Below, piece by piece: positions 8,944 to 17,734 of a stretch of 45,000 nt of DNA. Source of the stretch: Symbiodinium natans (taxonomy: Eukaryota > Sar > Dinophyceae > Suessiales > Symbiodiniaceae); assembly GCA_905221605.1 (NCBI GenBank), contig CAJNDS010000947.1:1-45000 (forward strand), in the 5' to 3' direction. Within the stretch, counting starts at the first letter, position 1, and every line of letters starts with the position of its first letter. The position numbers and the translations under genes were made by a program. Below the pieces are notes generated by a model, which saw only the letters and a program-made list of their open reading frames with translations, made no database searches and had not been told where the DNA came from.

Positions 8944-9032
8944 ACGGTTCAGGGTTTAGGGTTTAGGGTCCAGGGTTTAGGGTTTAGTGCTTAGGGTTCA
9001 ACGCTTAGGGTTCGGGGTTGAGGGTTTAGGGT
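8944..9032. repeat. Degenerate TTTAGGG array
   Basis: Units mixed with TTCAGGG, TCCAGGG and TTGAGGG. Confidence 0.85.
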
Positions 9033-9297
9033 TTGCTCACGGAAGCGATCACCCCAAGACCACCGAAACCGTACTCTGTCAGGGCTTACTCTCCCATTGC
9101 TTTGTGTTTTCTCTTCTAGTTGATATCGTAGACATAAATTCACGCAACACACAACAGGGACCCCATGTTGCTTAGAGAAATCCTGAGCAATCGAAGTTGA
9201 ATTGGAGCCGAAGCAATACGTTCTGAATCCTACTGTATGGCCCACATGACTCTACTTATCTGACACACTTGTGTGATCCGACCTAGGCCGCTGGCTC
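9033..9297. other. Spacer without recognised gene
   Basis: Open frames on both strands (8987-9175 plus, 8991-9245 minus) begin or end in array sequence and match nothing known. Confidence 0.4.
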
Positions 9298-9412
9298 CCC
9301 TAAACCCTAAACCCTAAACCCTAAACCCTAAACCCTAAACCCTAAACCCTAAACCCTAAACCCTAAGCCCTAAACCCTAAACCCTAAACCCTAAACCCTA
9401 AACCCTAAACTA
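9298..9412. repeat. CCCTAAA array
   Basis: Sixteen nearly perfect units. Confidence 0.97.
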
Positions 9413-9494
9413 TGCTTGAGTGCTTGCCTCTAAACCCCCGACCACCTCTAGGGTGCCCTGGAACAAACGCAAGGCTCCCCCGCTCTTCTCATCT

Positions 9495-9593
9495 GTTGGG
9501 ATGTTCCCCCTTAAACCTAACAGTCCTTACTAGGGGTTATCGTACACCCCTTTTACTACTAAGGACTGTTAGTAGCAGGGGGAACATCCCAAC
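9495..9593. repeat. 99-bp hairpin element (MITE-like)
   Basis: Seventeen-base perfect terminal inverted repeat GTTGGGATGTTCCCCCT / AGGGGGAACATCCCAAC, with an inner inverted pair CTAACAGTCCTTACTAG / CTACTAAGGACTGTTAG (one mismatch). No coding capacity. A relative lies at 10240-10330. Confidence 0.88.
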
Positions 9594-9659
9594 TTGTCTG
9601 GAACACAGGGGGGTTTGGGGGGTTCAGGGTCTAGGGTTTAGGGTGCGGTTCAGTGTTGA

Positions 9660-9984
9660 GCGTTGACCGTGGCTGCTTACTGGCTTTGAAGCCCTACAAC
9701 CCTAAACCCGAAACCCTAAACCCTTAACTTAAGACAGGGAACAAGAGAACCTCTGGGCGGGGGGGGTCCTAGAAGAGCTGGAGAAATCCCAAGCCCTCCC
9801 TACAAGAACATCTGGGAAGCCAAGGAGGAAAGTGAAGGCGATCATGTCCCTCGCATGGCACGCACCTGTTCAGCGTTTTAGGGTTTCGGGTTTAGGCCTC
9901 TTAGTTAGGCTTCAGGTCCGGAGGCTAAGGAGTCCAACCCCCACAGTAAGGGCTTCGAGTCTACAACCTAAAGCCTGAAGCCTC

Positions 9985-10024
<40 letters not shown>

Positions 10025-10200
10025 CAAAAGCAAAAATAAATTCACAAAAACAAAAAACACTCCCCCCCCCCCCCCCCCCCCAATCTCAAGTGGCGGTTTG
10101 CTGGCAATGCAGTGCTCTTTTGAACTCTCCTAGGATTGAGTGTTTCTCCCGGACAAGGGGGGGGGGGGGCCATATTTTAGAGCAACCCTCCACACATGTA
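9660..10200. other. Spacer with long poly-C tracts
   Basis: C runs at about 9988-10022 and 10063-10081 and a G run near 10158-10169. A minus-strand frame at 9880-9800 contains IAFTFLLGFPDVL but I cannot define exon ends. Confidence 0.5.
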
Positions 10201-10239
10201 CCCTAAACCTTCAACGTCAGAAGCTACGGGAATTAGGAT

Positions 10240-10330
10240 TTAGGGGGTTTATAGTATCCTTAATGGGGGTTAGGAATAGTGGGTACTATACTCCCTATAA
10301 AGGACTGCTAGTATAGGGGGAAGATCCCAA
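10240..10330. repeat. Hairpin element related to 9495-9593
   Basis: The right arm AGGACTGCTAGTATAGGGGG then AAGATCCCAA matches the right arm of the 9495-9593 element with a few substitutions. The left arm is degenerate (TTTATAGTATCCTTA). Confidence 0.65.
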
Positions 10331-10355
10331 GAGCTGAAGCTTCTCCCCTGCAGGC

Positions 10356-10451
10356 CGGGCTCCAGCGATGATACCACCAGCCAGCGAGCCCGGGTCCGTC
10401 TCCGTCGCGCGATGGCCGTGCACCGTGGCCCCCTGTACCAGCATCATGTGC
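10356..10451 (-). CDS. Exon-like island
   Basis: Minus frame reads MMLVQGATVHGHRATETDPG then LAGGIIAGARP, with a GC donor. The reverse strand also has a good acceptor (CTTCTCCCCTGCAG) and open frames, so strand is uncertain. If minus, the Gly/Ala/Val pattern could be beta-helix (hexapeptide) sequence. Confidence 0.33.
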
Positions 10452-10467
10452 CTTCACAAAGTGGGGG

Positions 10468-10565
10468 AGGGTTGAGGGTTTAGGGGTTTAGGGTTTAGGG
10501 TTTAGGGGTTTAGGGTTTAGGGTTTAGGCTTTAGAATTTAGGGTTTAGGGTTTAGGGTTTAGGCC
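10468..10565. repeat. TTTAGGG array
   Basis: Mixed 7- and 8-base units (TTTAGGGG). Confidence 0.92.
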
Positions 10566-10744
10566 TTCAGTTCTCGAAACCCTAAACCCTAAACCCTCCA
10601 TGGTTGACCCCTGTTTTGGGGGCGGTGTTGGCATGCGCGGTACATCTTGACCTGCGAAAGGACTACCATGTGGGGATCAGTCCTACAACTCATGACTTCG
10701 CAATTTAAACAGAAAGACGAACCCCAACCTGACACTCAAAAGAC

Positions 10745-11160
10745 CGAACTCTAAACTCTCAACCCTACACCCTACACCCTAAACCCCTAAACCCTAAACC
10801 CTAAACCCTAAACCCTAAACTGCCCTAAACTCTAAAGCCTTAACAAAAAAAAGCTTCCGGGATGCTTCATCATCACCAGCAGGAGCCAAAATGCTTGCCT
10901 CGGAGATGAGGAATGGGGCAGCACCTACACCCCAAAGCCTATACCATAAGACAAACCCGATAAACCCTACAATGTGAACCCTACTAAACCTTACGGGTAT
11001 CAGCAACTAAACGACCATCAAGCCCATAAACCTTAACCATCCTGAACCCTAAACCCTAAACCCATAAACCCAAAAAAAACCGTGTAAACCCATGTAAACC
11101 CATGTAAACCCATGCAAACCCATGTAAATCCATGTAAACCCATAAACCTAAACAATCCTG
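10745..11160. repeat. CCCTAAA array plus CCCATGTAAA decamer array
   Basis: CCCTAAA units at 10745-10830, then a 200-bp spacer with no clear gene, then a ten-base variant CCCATGTAAA repeated about six times (11085-11145). Confidence 0.85.
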
Positions 11161-11244
11161 AAACCCTCGTCCCGTACAAGCTCCTCCCCCCAAAGCGCCC
11201 TGAAATCTTTCCTTGCGCCAAGGCCACTGGTTATGCAGCCACCT

Positions 11245-11330
11245 GGGCATCAGGGTTTAGGGTTTAGGGTTTAGGGTTTTAGGGTTTAGGGTTCAGGGTT
11301 CGGGGTCTAGGGTTAGGGGTTGAGGGTGCA
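11245..11330. repeat. TTTAGGG array
   Basis: Five good units followed by degenerate TTCAGGG and TCTAGGG. Confidence 0.9.
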
Positions 11331-12040
11331 GAGTTGAAGGGGGCGGGGGGGTTCTGGCTTTGTGCTTACGGCCGAGGGCTTGATGGCAGGGAAGGGGGGG
11401 GGGGGTGTTTACGACGCTTGACAAAGAGAATGCCCACTTCACAACTCAGTATAGTTCCCAGACGAACACTGCAACGAAACAACATCGCACAATCAACGGA
11501 GTGCCATTTTACAAACACGTGTGTCTGGATTTCTTTTGATTTCATCACGTGGGTATCACAAGTAAGTTTCTTTCGTTATGTGTATGATGGTCTTCTGACG
11601 CCGACTTTTCAACCGCACACGGATGTCAAAGATTGGCATATCGCATGGGCCACGTTTTGCGACCTGTCTGGTTCACTATAAGGTCTTCACGACTTCAGCT
11701 TGTTTGTCCCTCACTCTACGTGCGAAAGCACCCCTTCCATGAGGGCCTGGAAGGGAAACATATTATGCCGAAAAGCGTGGGTTGCAAAGTGGACGTTCCA
11801 GAAAGCAGACAATAACAAAAAAGAGCACAAATGAAGAGTTGACATTCTACGCCTACAAAACATGTTCATGGTTGCAAAGCAGGCGTTCTGAATCAGCGGG
11901 CGTTCTAACTGTAAAGCATCTTCATCTTAGGTGTTCGCAACTCCGAAATTACTCCCATGAGCACCCGAACTTGGAGAATCCAAACAAGCTCACAAGCGAG
12001 TGGCCCCCTCAACCCGAAACCTCTAGACCCCAAAAAACCC
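11331..12040. other. Spacer without recognised gene
   Basis: The longest frame (11334-11681 plus, 115 codons) starts in degenerate repeat and shows no domain. A G run is at 11394-11405. Confidence 0.4.
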
Positions 12041-12640
12041 AAACCCTAAAAATCCTAAAACCCTAAACCCCTAAAGAATCCTAAACCCCTAAATCCCGAA
12101 ACCCCGAGCCCTTAAACCCTAAAGCCTAAGCCCTCAAATAAACCCTATGAGACAGAAGCCTTAAACCCTGAACCCCGGCCCTAAACCCTATACCTAGACC
12201 CCTAAACCCTAAACCCTAAAAATTACAGTAAACCCTAAACCCCTAAACCCCTAAACCCCTAAACCCCTAAACCCCTAAACCCCTAAACCCTAAACCCTAA
12301 ACCCTAAACCCCTAAACCCCTAAACCCCCTAAACCCCTAAACCCCTAAACCCCTAAACCCCTAAACCCCTAAACCCCTAAACCCCTAAACCCCTATAGCC
12401 TAAACCCTAAGACCCTAAACCCCTAAACCCCCTAAACCCCTAAACCCCTAAACCCCTAAACCCCTAAACCCCTAAACCCCTTAATCCTAAACCCCTAAAC
12501 CCCTAAACCCCTAAACCCCTACACCCCTTTTAACCCTTAAACTTAACCGAACTTAAACCCGAAACCCCTAAAGCAACCCCTAAACCCTGGAAACCCTTAA
12601 GCCCTAGCCCTAGACCCTAAACCCCACACCCCAAAACCCC
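12040..12640. repeat. CCCCTAAA octamer array
   Basis: About 35 units, mostly the eight-base form CCCCTAAA (12236-12530) with seven-base blocks at either end. The mirror-image octamer array TTTAGGGG is at 37870-38240. Confidence 0.96.
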
Positions 12641-12652
12641 AAAACCCCTGCA

Positions 12653-12709
12653 ACCCCATGAGAAGCCGAGCCCGGCCTCTCCTCCTCGAGCTGCGCCTTG
12701 GTGAGATGC
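12653..12709 (-). CDS. Exon-like island downstream of the carrier site
   Basis: Acceptor TAGTGTCAG then G, donor GTTGCAG. Frame HLTKAQLEEERPGSASHG is open and helical in character. It lies between the octamer array and a TTTAGGG array. Assigned to the same transcript only by strand and pattern. Confidence 0.38.
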
Positions 12710-12724
12710 CTGACACTACCAGCG

Positions 12725-12838
12725 GCTTAGGGCTTAGGAAGGTTTAGGGTTTTTTTGGGTTTAGGGCTTAGGGCTTAGGGTTTAGGGTTTAGGGTTTAAG
12801 GTTTAGGGTTTAGGGCTTAGGGCTTAGGGTTTAAGGTT
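12725..12838. repeat. TTTAGGG/TTAGGGC array
   Basis: Mixed units, interrupted by a T run at 12749. Confidence 0.9.
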
Positions 12839-12839
12839 T

Positions 12840-13245
12840 TGCTTGCTTCTATGTTTTTACAGTTGCGGTGTTATGGTTTAAGCTAGGGTTGGGGGCAGCC
12901 TCGGCCCTTTGCGGGCCTTCGGCGTGTCAGGGCCCGTAGAGGCCCTTCTTTACTTGAAGGTCAAAGAAACCCTTTTTAAGTTGCAGGGCTAGGGCTCAAG
13001 CTGGGTTCCCTTCTTTAACTAGCAGGTCAGGGAAACCCTTGAAGTTGCAGGGCTAGGGCTGCCGGACCCCTGTCTGGGCTGGGAGTCGACCCTTGCCTGC
13101 CTGCTCCAGGAATCCAGCCACCAGGGCAGGGGGCCACGGCAGGAGCAGGCAAACCCTGAACCTTAAACCCTGAACCCCCTCCAGAGCAAAAGTCGGACGA
13201 TTTGGGGTTATACTTTAGCTACGCTAAAGGTGGTCTGGGTACGGC
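12840..13245. other. Spacer without recognised gene
   Basis: Contains a duplicated GTTGCAGGGCTAGGGCT segment (12980 and 13043 regions) and an inverted CCTGCCTGCTCC...GGAGCAGGC pair (13095-13150). Confidence 0.5.
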
Positions 13246-13249
13246 CACT

Positions 13250-13413
13250 GACGTTGTCGTAAGGAAGGCCAATATCCGTTGGCCTTTCCAGGACAAACGT
13301 TGCGGCTTAACCCTCACCTTTCCATCTCTCTTTTCGTATGGGCGCTCGGGCTGCAAGGCCCTCGGCGAAGCGTTCGGGGTCTGTCGCTCGACGGAAGCGA
13401 CCCCTCACTCAGT
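13250..13413. repeat. 164-bp dispersed repeat, copy 1
   Basis: Shares GACGTTGTCGTAA, CTTAACCCTCACCTTTCCAT and TCTGTCGCTCGACGGAAGCG with 38558-38717. Both copies end in CCCCTCACT(C/T)AGTT immediately before a TTTAGGG-type array. Confidence 0.88.
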
Positions 13414-13438
13414 TGAGAATTTAGGGTCTCGGGTTTAG

Positions 13439-13553
13439 GGTTTATAGAAATTGTATAAGGTTTGGGTCCCAATAACGTTTTGAGCGAAACGTTTTGAGCG
13501 AAACGTTTTGAGCGAAACGTTTTGAGCGAAAGTTTTGAGCGAAACGTTTTTTT
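13439..13553. repeat. Dispersed leader repeat, copy 3
   Basis: GTTTATAGAAATTGTATAAGG, GTCCCAATAACGTTTTGA, then five ACGTTTTGAGCGAA units. A minisatellite follows, as after copy 2. Confidence 0.9.
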
Positions 13554-13604
13554 ACATATTAGGTTTTAAGGGTCGGCGTGGGGGGAGGGGGGGGTGGATG
13601 GTGG

Positions 13605-14125
13605 GTGGCGTAATTTAATATTCCGGGGAGGCCCGGCTTCGTAGTTTAGTATTCGGGGGGGAGGGCCGGCTTCGTAATGTATTCGGGGGAGGCCCGGCTT
13701 CGTAATTTAGTATTCGGGTGAGGCGAGACCCGGCTTCGTAACTTAGTATTCAGCGGAAGGTCTGCTTCGTAATTTATTATTCGGGGGAGGCCCAGCTTCG
13801 TATTTAGTATTCGCGGAAGGCCCGGCTTCGTAATGTAGTATTCGGGGGAGGCCCGGCTGTCGTAATTTAGTATCAGGTGAAGCCCGGCGTTAATTTACCA
13901 TTCGGGGGAGTTTGGGGGTATTCGGGAAGGCCCGGCTTCGTAATTTATTATTCAGGGGTGGCCCGGCTTCTTACTTAGTACTCGGGTGAAGCCCGGCTTC
14001 GTAATTTAGTATTCGGGGGAGTTCGGGGGTATTCGGGGAAGGCCCGAGTATTCGGGGGGAGCCCCGGTTTCGTAATTAAGTATTCGGGGGAGCCCGGCTT
14101 CGTAATTTAATACTCGGGGAACAGC
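13605..14125. repeat. Minisatellite, about 30-34 bp unit
   Basis: Roughly fifteen degenerate copies of GGCCCGGCTTCGTAATTT followed by AGTATTCGGGGGA. Unit boundaries drift by indels. Confidence 0.9.
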
Positions 14126-14600
14126 TCCGTTACAGCTTCCGTTACAGCTCAGTTGCGCAGCTCCGTTACAGGTCTACAGCTTCCGTCACAGCATCGCCAC
14201 AGCCGGCAGCGCTCTGTTGCAGCCTTCCGACACGGCTCCACTACAGCTCCGCTCCTTTCCGTTACGGTTTCTGTTACATTTCTGTCACAGTATAGGCCTG
14301 CAAATGATGGTAGAGCCCCGCCCCAATCCTAAACCCCCAACACCCCTAAACCCCAAACCATCCTAACCCCTAAACCTCCAATCCTCAGCCCCCCAAACCC
14401 CAACTTGCTCACCCGGAAAGCCCTGACCCTAAAAGCCTTTTAAACTCGAAGGCCCTACCATAAAGCCCTATTACCCCTCTACGCTCCTTAAACCCTACAC
14501 CCGGCACTAAACCCTTTAAATCCGACGCATAAACCGCAAAAGCAACCCTAAATCCTGAACCCAAAAACCCTAAACGCTAAACCCCAAACCTGAAGAAAAC
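14126..14600. other. Spacer: pyrimidine-rich GTTACAG repeats, then degenerate CCCTAAA
   Basis: CTCCGTTACAG-type motifs recur at 14130-14290; 14320-14600 is worn CCCTAAA sequence. No gene seen. Confidence 0.6.
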
Positions 14601-14629
14601 CAAGACCCCTCAAATCCCTTTGCTTGGGC

Positions 14630-14690
14630 CGATGTGCTGGAGGATGCCAAGAGAGTCGAGGCTTGCGTGCGTCTCCTGCAAACGCCCCTT
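14630..14690 (-). CDS. Carrier-protein (thiolation) exon, phosphopantetheine site
   Basis: The acceptor is strong: a long C-rich tract ending CCCCAG. The frame contains ASLDSLGILQHI, matching the D-S-L core of acyl/peptidyl carrier proteins (PP-binding), where the serine receives the 4'-phosphopantetheine arm. It follows the last adenylation exon (15330-15264) on the same strand, as expected for an A-T module; one or more exons between them were not found. The 3' end is uncertain: a GC donor after CACATCG or a site about 20 nt further. Confidence 0.68.
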
Positions 14691-14854
14691 CTGGGGAGGG
14701 GGGGGGTCGCGGCAGATCCGCGCTTGAGGCCCCAGTTAGAAATTTAGGGTTTGGGGCTTACAAACGCAGAAGAATTCGACTTCAAAAGCAGCCAAAACCC
14801 CGAGCTAGAAAGCTGAACCTTGCCATAAACGCACGCGCGGTGAGCCCTTTTCCT

Positions 14855-15245
14855 CAAACCCCAAACCCCGCAAACCCCGCAAACCCCGCAACCCCGCAAA
14901 CCCCGCAAACCCCGCCAAACCCCGCCAAACCCCGCCAAACCCCGCAAATTCAAAAAACCCGCAAAACCCGCAAACCCCGCAAACCCGCAAATCCCGCAAA
15001 CCCCGCAAACCCCGCAAACCCTAAGCCCTAAACCCTAACCCCTTACCCTCCTACTCTAAACCCGAACCCCTATCCCTCCTAAACCCTCCTAAACCCCCCT
15101 AAACCCTCCTAAACCCTCCTAAACCCTCCTAAACCCTCCTAAACCCTCCTAAACCCTCTTAAACCCTCCTAAACCCTCCCAAACCCTCCTAAACCCTCCT
15201 AAACCCTAACCCCTAACCCTCCTAAACCCTAAACCCTAAAGCCCT
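14855..15245. repeat. AAACCCCGC nonamer array, then CTAAACCCTC decamer array
   Basis: 14855-15020 is a nine-base repeat that stays open as NPANPANPA on plus; 15070-15210 is a ten-base repeat of about thirteen units. The CCCTAAA type returns at 15215-15245. Confidence 0.95.
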
Positions 15246-15263
15246 ACGCAGTGGGTCCTGAGC

Positions 15264-15330
15264 CTGTTCGGCCAGGTGCCGCTTCGCAGACGCCTCCAGA
15301 ATCATCAGGTCCACTTTACCGCTGGCCAGC
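15264..15330 (-). CDS. NRPS-like adenylation domain exon, core A10
   Basis: Frame (R)LASGKVDLMILEASAKRHLA carries the A10 signature G-K-V-D, whose lysine contacts the adenylate in AMP-binding enzymes. The first base completes the Arg codon opened by 15829-15774, giving LPQLPR-LASGKVDL as in canonical domains. The acceptor is TTGGGAG and a GC donor follows GAACAG. Flanked by CCCTAAA on the left and TTTAGGG on the right. Confidence 0.88.
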
Positions 15331-15342
15331 CTCCCAAGTCTT

Positions 15343-15640
15343 CGGGGGTTAGGGTTTAGGGTTTAGGGGTTTGGGGATTAGGGGTTGGGGTTTAGGGTTT
15401 AGGGTTTAGGGTTTAGGGTTTAGGGCTTAGGGTTTAGGGTTTAGGGTTTTAGGGTTTAGGGTTTAGGGTTTAGGGTTTAGGGTTTAGGGGTTAGGGGTTA
15501 GGGGTTAGGGGTTAGGGGTTAGGGGTTAGGGGTTAGGGGTTAGGGGTTAGGGGTTAGGGTTTTGGGTTTTGGGTTTTGGGTTTTGGGTTTTGGGTTTTGG
15601 GTTTTGGGTTTTGGCTTTGGAGGATTTAGGGTTTGCAGGG
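15343..15640. repeat. TTTAGGG, TTAGGGG and GGGTTTT arrays in tandem
   Basis: Three homogenised seven-base variants follow one another: TTTAGGG (15343-15485), TTAGGGG (15485-15558) and GGGTTTT (15559-15615). Confidence 0.96.
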
Positions 15641-15697
15641 TTTGTAGGGCTTAGTCCTAACCACTTCGCCGCGCCCGAAGCAGAAACAAAAACGCCC

Positions 15698-15738
15698 CTA
15701 AACCCTAAACCCTAAACCCTAAACCCTAAACCCTAAAC
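15698..15738. repeat. CCCTAAA array
   Basis: Six units, the sense-strand TTTAGGG start region of the intron after the exon at 15829-15774. Confidence 0.93.
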
Positions 15739-15773
15739 TTGGCAAAGAGAGTGCTTGCATGCAACCGGCGCGC

Positions 15774-15829
15774 CGTGGCAGCTGGGGCAAAGCCACGAAG
15801 AGGCTCGGCATCACCTGTGAGACCATCCG
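15774..15829 (-). CDS. Adenylation domain exon just before core A10
   Basis: Frame RMVSQVMPSLFVALPQLP matches the canonical P-x-Y-M-V-P-S-x-F-V-x-L-x-x-L-P segment of AMP-binding C-terminal subdomains. The donor is GC after CCACG; the acceptor is GGAGCAG. The distance between EAL in the preceding exon and VMPS here equals the usual spacing to within one residue. Confidence 0.75.
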
Positions 15830-15855
15830 CTGCTCCATGTCTTGCCTGCTTGGAG

Positions 15856-16062
15856 GCTTAGGGTTTAGGGTTTAGGGTTTAGGGTTTAGGGTTTAGGGTT
15901 TAGGGTTTAGGGTTCAGGGTTCAGGGTTTAGGGTTTAGGGTTTAGGGTTTGGGGTTGAGGTTTAGGTTTTTTTGGGGGGGGGGGGGGGGTTTAGGGTTTA
16001 GGGTTTCGGGTTTAGGGTTTAGGGTTTAGGGTTTGGGGTTTGGGGTTTGGGGTTTAGGGTTT
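15856..16062. repeat. TTTAGGG array with G-run interruption
   Basis: About 22 units with TTCAGGG and TTTGGGG variants and a T/G homopolymer stretch at 15968-15990. Confidence 0.96.
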
Positions 16063-16065
16063 AGG

Positions 16066-16182
16066 GGTACTTATTAACCAGTTGTAACTGCACTTATAAC
16101 CCACTTAAAAGCCCCCCCCTAAGTGCCCTAATGTGGTCAAACATACAGTTATGAATACAGTTGCAATTGGTTAATAAGTACC
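16066..16182. repeat. 117-bp MITE-like element with 25-bp inverted repeats
   Basis: Left end GGTACTTATTAACCAGTTGT plus AACTG; the right end is its reverse complement with two mismatches. The inner 67 bp has no ORF. It sits between the two arrays of the intron joining 16462-16352 to 15829-15774. Confidence 0.9.
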
Positions 16183-16261
16183 ATGAACCTCCAAGGAGAG
16201 TTGGGCTGAGGACAGGCGGGAGTGACAATGGTCTTCCGGCCGAGGTTGACCTTAGGGTTCG

Positions 16262-16335
16262 GGTTCCCTAAACCCTAAACCCTAAACCCTGAACCCTAAA
16301 CCCCCAAACCCCCAAACCCTAAACCCTAGACCCTT
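16262..16335. repeat. CCCTAAA array
   Basis: Nine units with CCCCCAAA variants. Confidence 0.93.
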
Positions 16336-16351
16336 AAAGCTCGAGCCCGAC

Positions 16352-16462
16352 AGGGCTTCTGACAAGCTGCTTGAGTGCTTCAATGTCCAGGTCCGCTGGG
16401 CAGACGAAGGCCACAATCTGCACGTGCTCCTGCAGATCAGGGTCTGGGCGAAACTCTGCACC
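16352..16462 (-). CDS. Adenylation domain exon between A8 and A10
   Basis: Thirty-seven codons reading FRPDPDLQEHVQIVAFVCP then DLDIEALKQLVRS. The V-A-F-V-x-P strand and the D-x-E-A-L-K helix are the usual A8-A10 sequence of AMP-binding enzymes. Acceptor GGCTTCAG, donor GTCGGG; phase 0 at both ends. The plus strand is also open here, but only the minus reading fits the chain. Confidence 0.82.
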
Positions 16463-16477
16463 CTGAAGCCTGAGCCC

Positions 16478-16582
16478 TCAGCCCTAAACCCTAAACCCTA
16501 AACACTAAACCCTAAACCCTAAACCCTAAACCCTAAACCCTGAACCCTGAACCCTGAACCCTGAACCCTGAACCCTGAACCA
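16478..16582. repeat. CCCTAAA array turning into CCCTGAA
   Basis: Eight CCCTAAA then six CCCTGAA units. This intron end does not follow the usual orientation rule. Confidence 0.94.
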
Positions 16583-16679
16583 ACTTTTCAGCCCTAGACC
16601 CTTACCACCAAACACCAGCCCCCGAAGGTAGGGAGGAGTTCTTTCGCCACCTCATGGTGTTTTTGTACTATCTTTTGAA

Positions 16680-16800
16680 TTACCCTGAACCCCAAACCCT
16701 GAACCTGAACCCTAAACCCTAAACCCTAAACCCTAAACCCTAAACCCTAAACCCTAAACCCTAAACCCTAAACCCTAAACCCTAAACCCTAAACCCTCGG
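16680..16800. repeat. CCCTAAA array
   Basis: Fifteen units reaching to within a few bases of the donor of the exon at 16897-16802. Confidence 0.96.
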
Positions 16801-16801
16801 C

Positions 16802-16897
16802 CTGGGTTTCATAAGTCGCCAGACTCGACGGCTCCTGCGCGCCCTTGGCGACGGTGGCCGCGACCTCTCCAACAAAGGGCTGCAAGGCTGCTTCTAC
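16802..16897 (-). CDS. Adenylation domain exon directly after core A8
   Basis: Thirty-two codons, VEAALQPFVGEVAATVAKGA then QEPSSLATYETQ. It continues the A8 motif of 17661-17602 in phase 0 to give VELGE-VEAAL, matching the canonical RIELGEIEAAL. The acceptor is C-rich (CC...TGGTCAG); the donor is GC followed within five bases by GGGTTTAGGG. Confidence 0.86.
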
Positions 16898-16917
16898 CTG
16901 ACCAGGGGGGGGTGGTG

Positions 16918-17030
16918 TTCGGTTTAGGGTTTGGGTTGCAGGGTTTAGGGTTTAGGGTTAGGGTTTAGAGTTTAGGGTTTAGGGTTTAGGGTTTAGGGTT
17001 TAGGGTTCAGGGTTTAGGGTCTAGGGTTCC
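16918..17030. repeat. TTTAGGG array
   Basis: Eleven units with a few substitutions. Confidence 0.93.
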
Positions 17031-17600
17031 TAGCGGAGATTGGTGACTGTCCAACTCCCATTTAGACTCCCTGCCCAATACCTTCTGTCGGGAAGGATAG
17101 TCATACCCCATATTTAGAATTTTCTACAAAATCGTAGAGTAGGTTTCGGGCGCTTTAATTTCAACTAGGCGTCTGCAAAACCTGTATCTTCAGGTGCAAC
17201 CCGAGGCCACATGAACCTGTTTTTTTTGTAATTAATAGCTAGAAACGGGTTGGTAACTGAGCTCATCTGCTCCTGAACCCAAACCGAAGGCAATTCGACG
17301 CCTTGGCGGCCACCCAGACCGCTGCTAAACCACAATGCCCGCTGAACCCCGAAGCCCTGAACCCGAGCTAAAACCCTGAAACCCTGAAACCCTGCCAGAA
17401 GACTGCAAACCTGATCTCAAAGCCTCCGCCCTTTGCCCGTCTAGAACCTCCACTCACAAAACAGCCTAAGCCCCTCAAATCCGAATCCTTTGAAAACCCT
17501 CAAACCTAAACCCTCAAGCCCCCCTAAACCCCAAAAACCCTGAGACCTACACCCAATACAAACCTACACCTGCAACCCCTGAAAACCTAAACACCCAAGG
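17031..17600. other. Intron interior, worn CCCTGAA-type repeat
   Basis: 17031-17280 has no feature I recognise; 17330-17590 is degenerate C-rich telomere-like sequence. All lies between the exons at 17661-17602 and 16897-16802. Confidence 0.6.
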
Positions 17601-17601
17601 C

Positions 17602-17661
17602 CTCTCCCAGTTCCACGCGGCAGCCCCTCACTTTCACCTGACGGTCGAGACGCCCTCGGAC
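17602..17661 (-). CDS. Adenylation domain exon, core A8
   Basis: Exactly twenty codons: VRGRLDRQVKVRGCRVELGE. This is the A8 hinge motif (G-R-x-D-x-Q-V-K-x-R-G-x-R-x-E-L-G-E) of adenylate-forming enzymes, the hinge on which the C-terminal subdomain turns. Acceptor CCTAAACATCCTCCAAG, GC donor GCCTTG, phase 0 on both sides. With 18624-18557 this is the firmest diagnostic pair in the window. Confidence 0.93.
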
Positions 17662-17669
17662 CTTGGAGG

Positions 17670-17730
17670 ATGTTTAGGGTTTAGGGTTTAAGGTTTACGG
17701 TTTAGGGTTGAGGGTTGCGGTGCATCTGTG
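17670..17730. repeat. TTTAGGG array, short
   Basis: Six units with TTAAGG and TTACGG variants, next to the acceptor of 17661-17602. Confidence 0.88.
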
Positions 17731-17734
17731 TCAG

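Noticed and set aside
14624-15031. 135-codon plus ORF with NPANPA repeat
   Set aside because: Translation of the AAACCCCGC array and the antisense of the carrier exon.
11085-15210. CRISPR array
   Set aside because: Units of 9-10 bp are contiguous with no spacers.
15740-16460. Plus-strand coding in the islands at 15740-15860 and 16340-16460
   Set aside because: Plus frames are open, but only the minus frames match the adenylation segments and keep phase.
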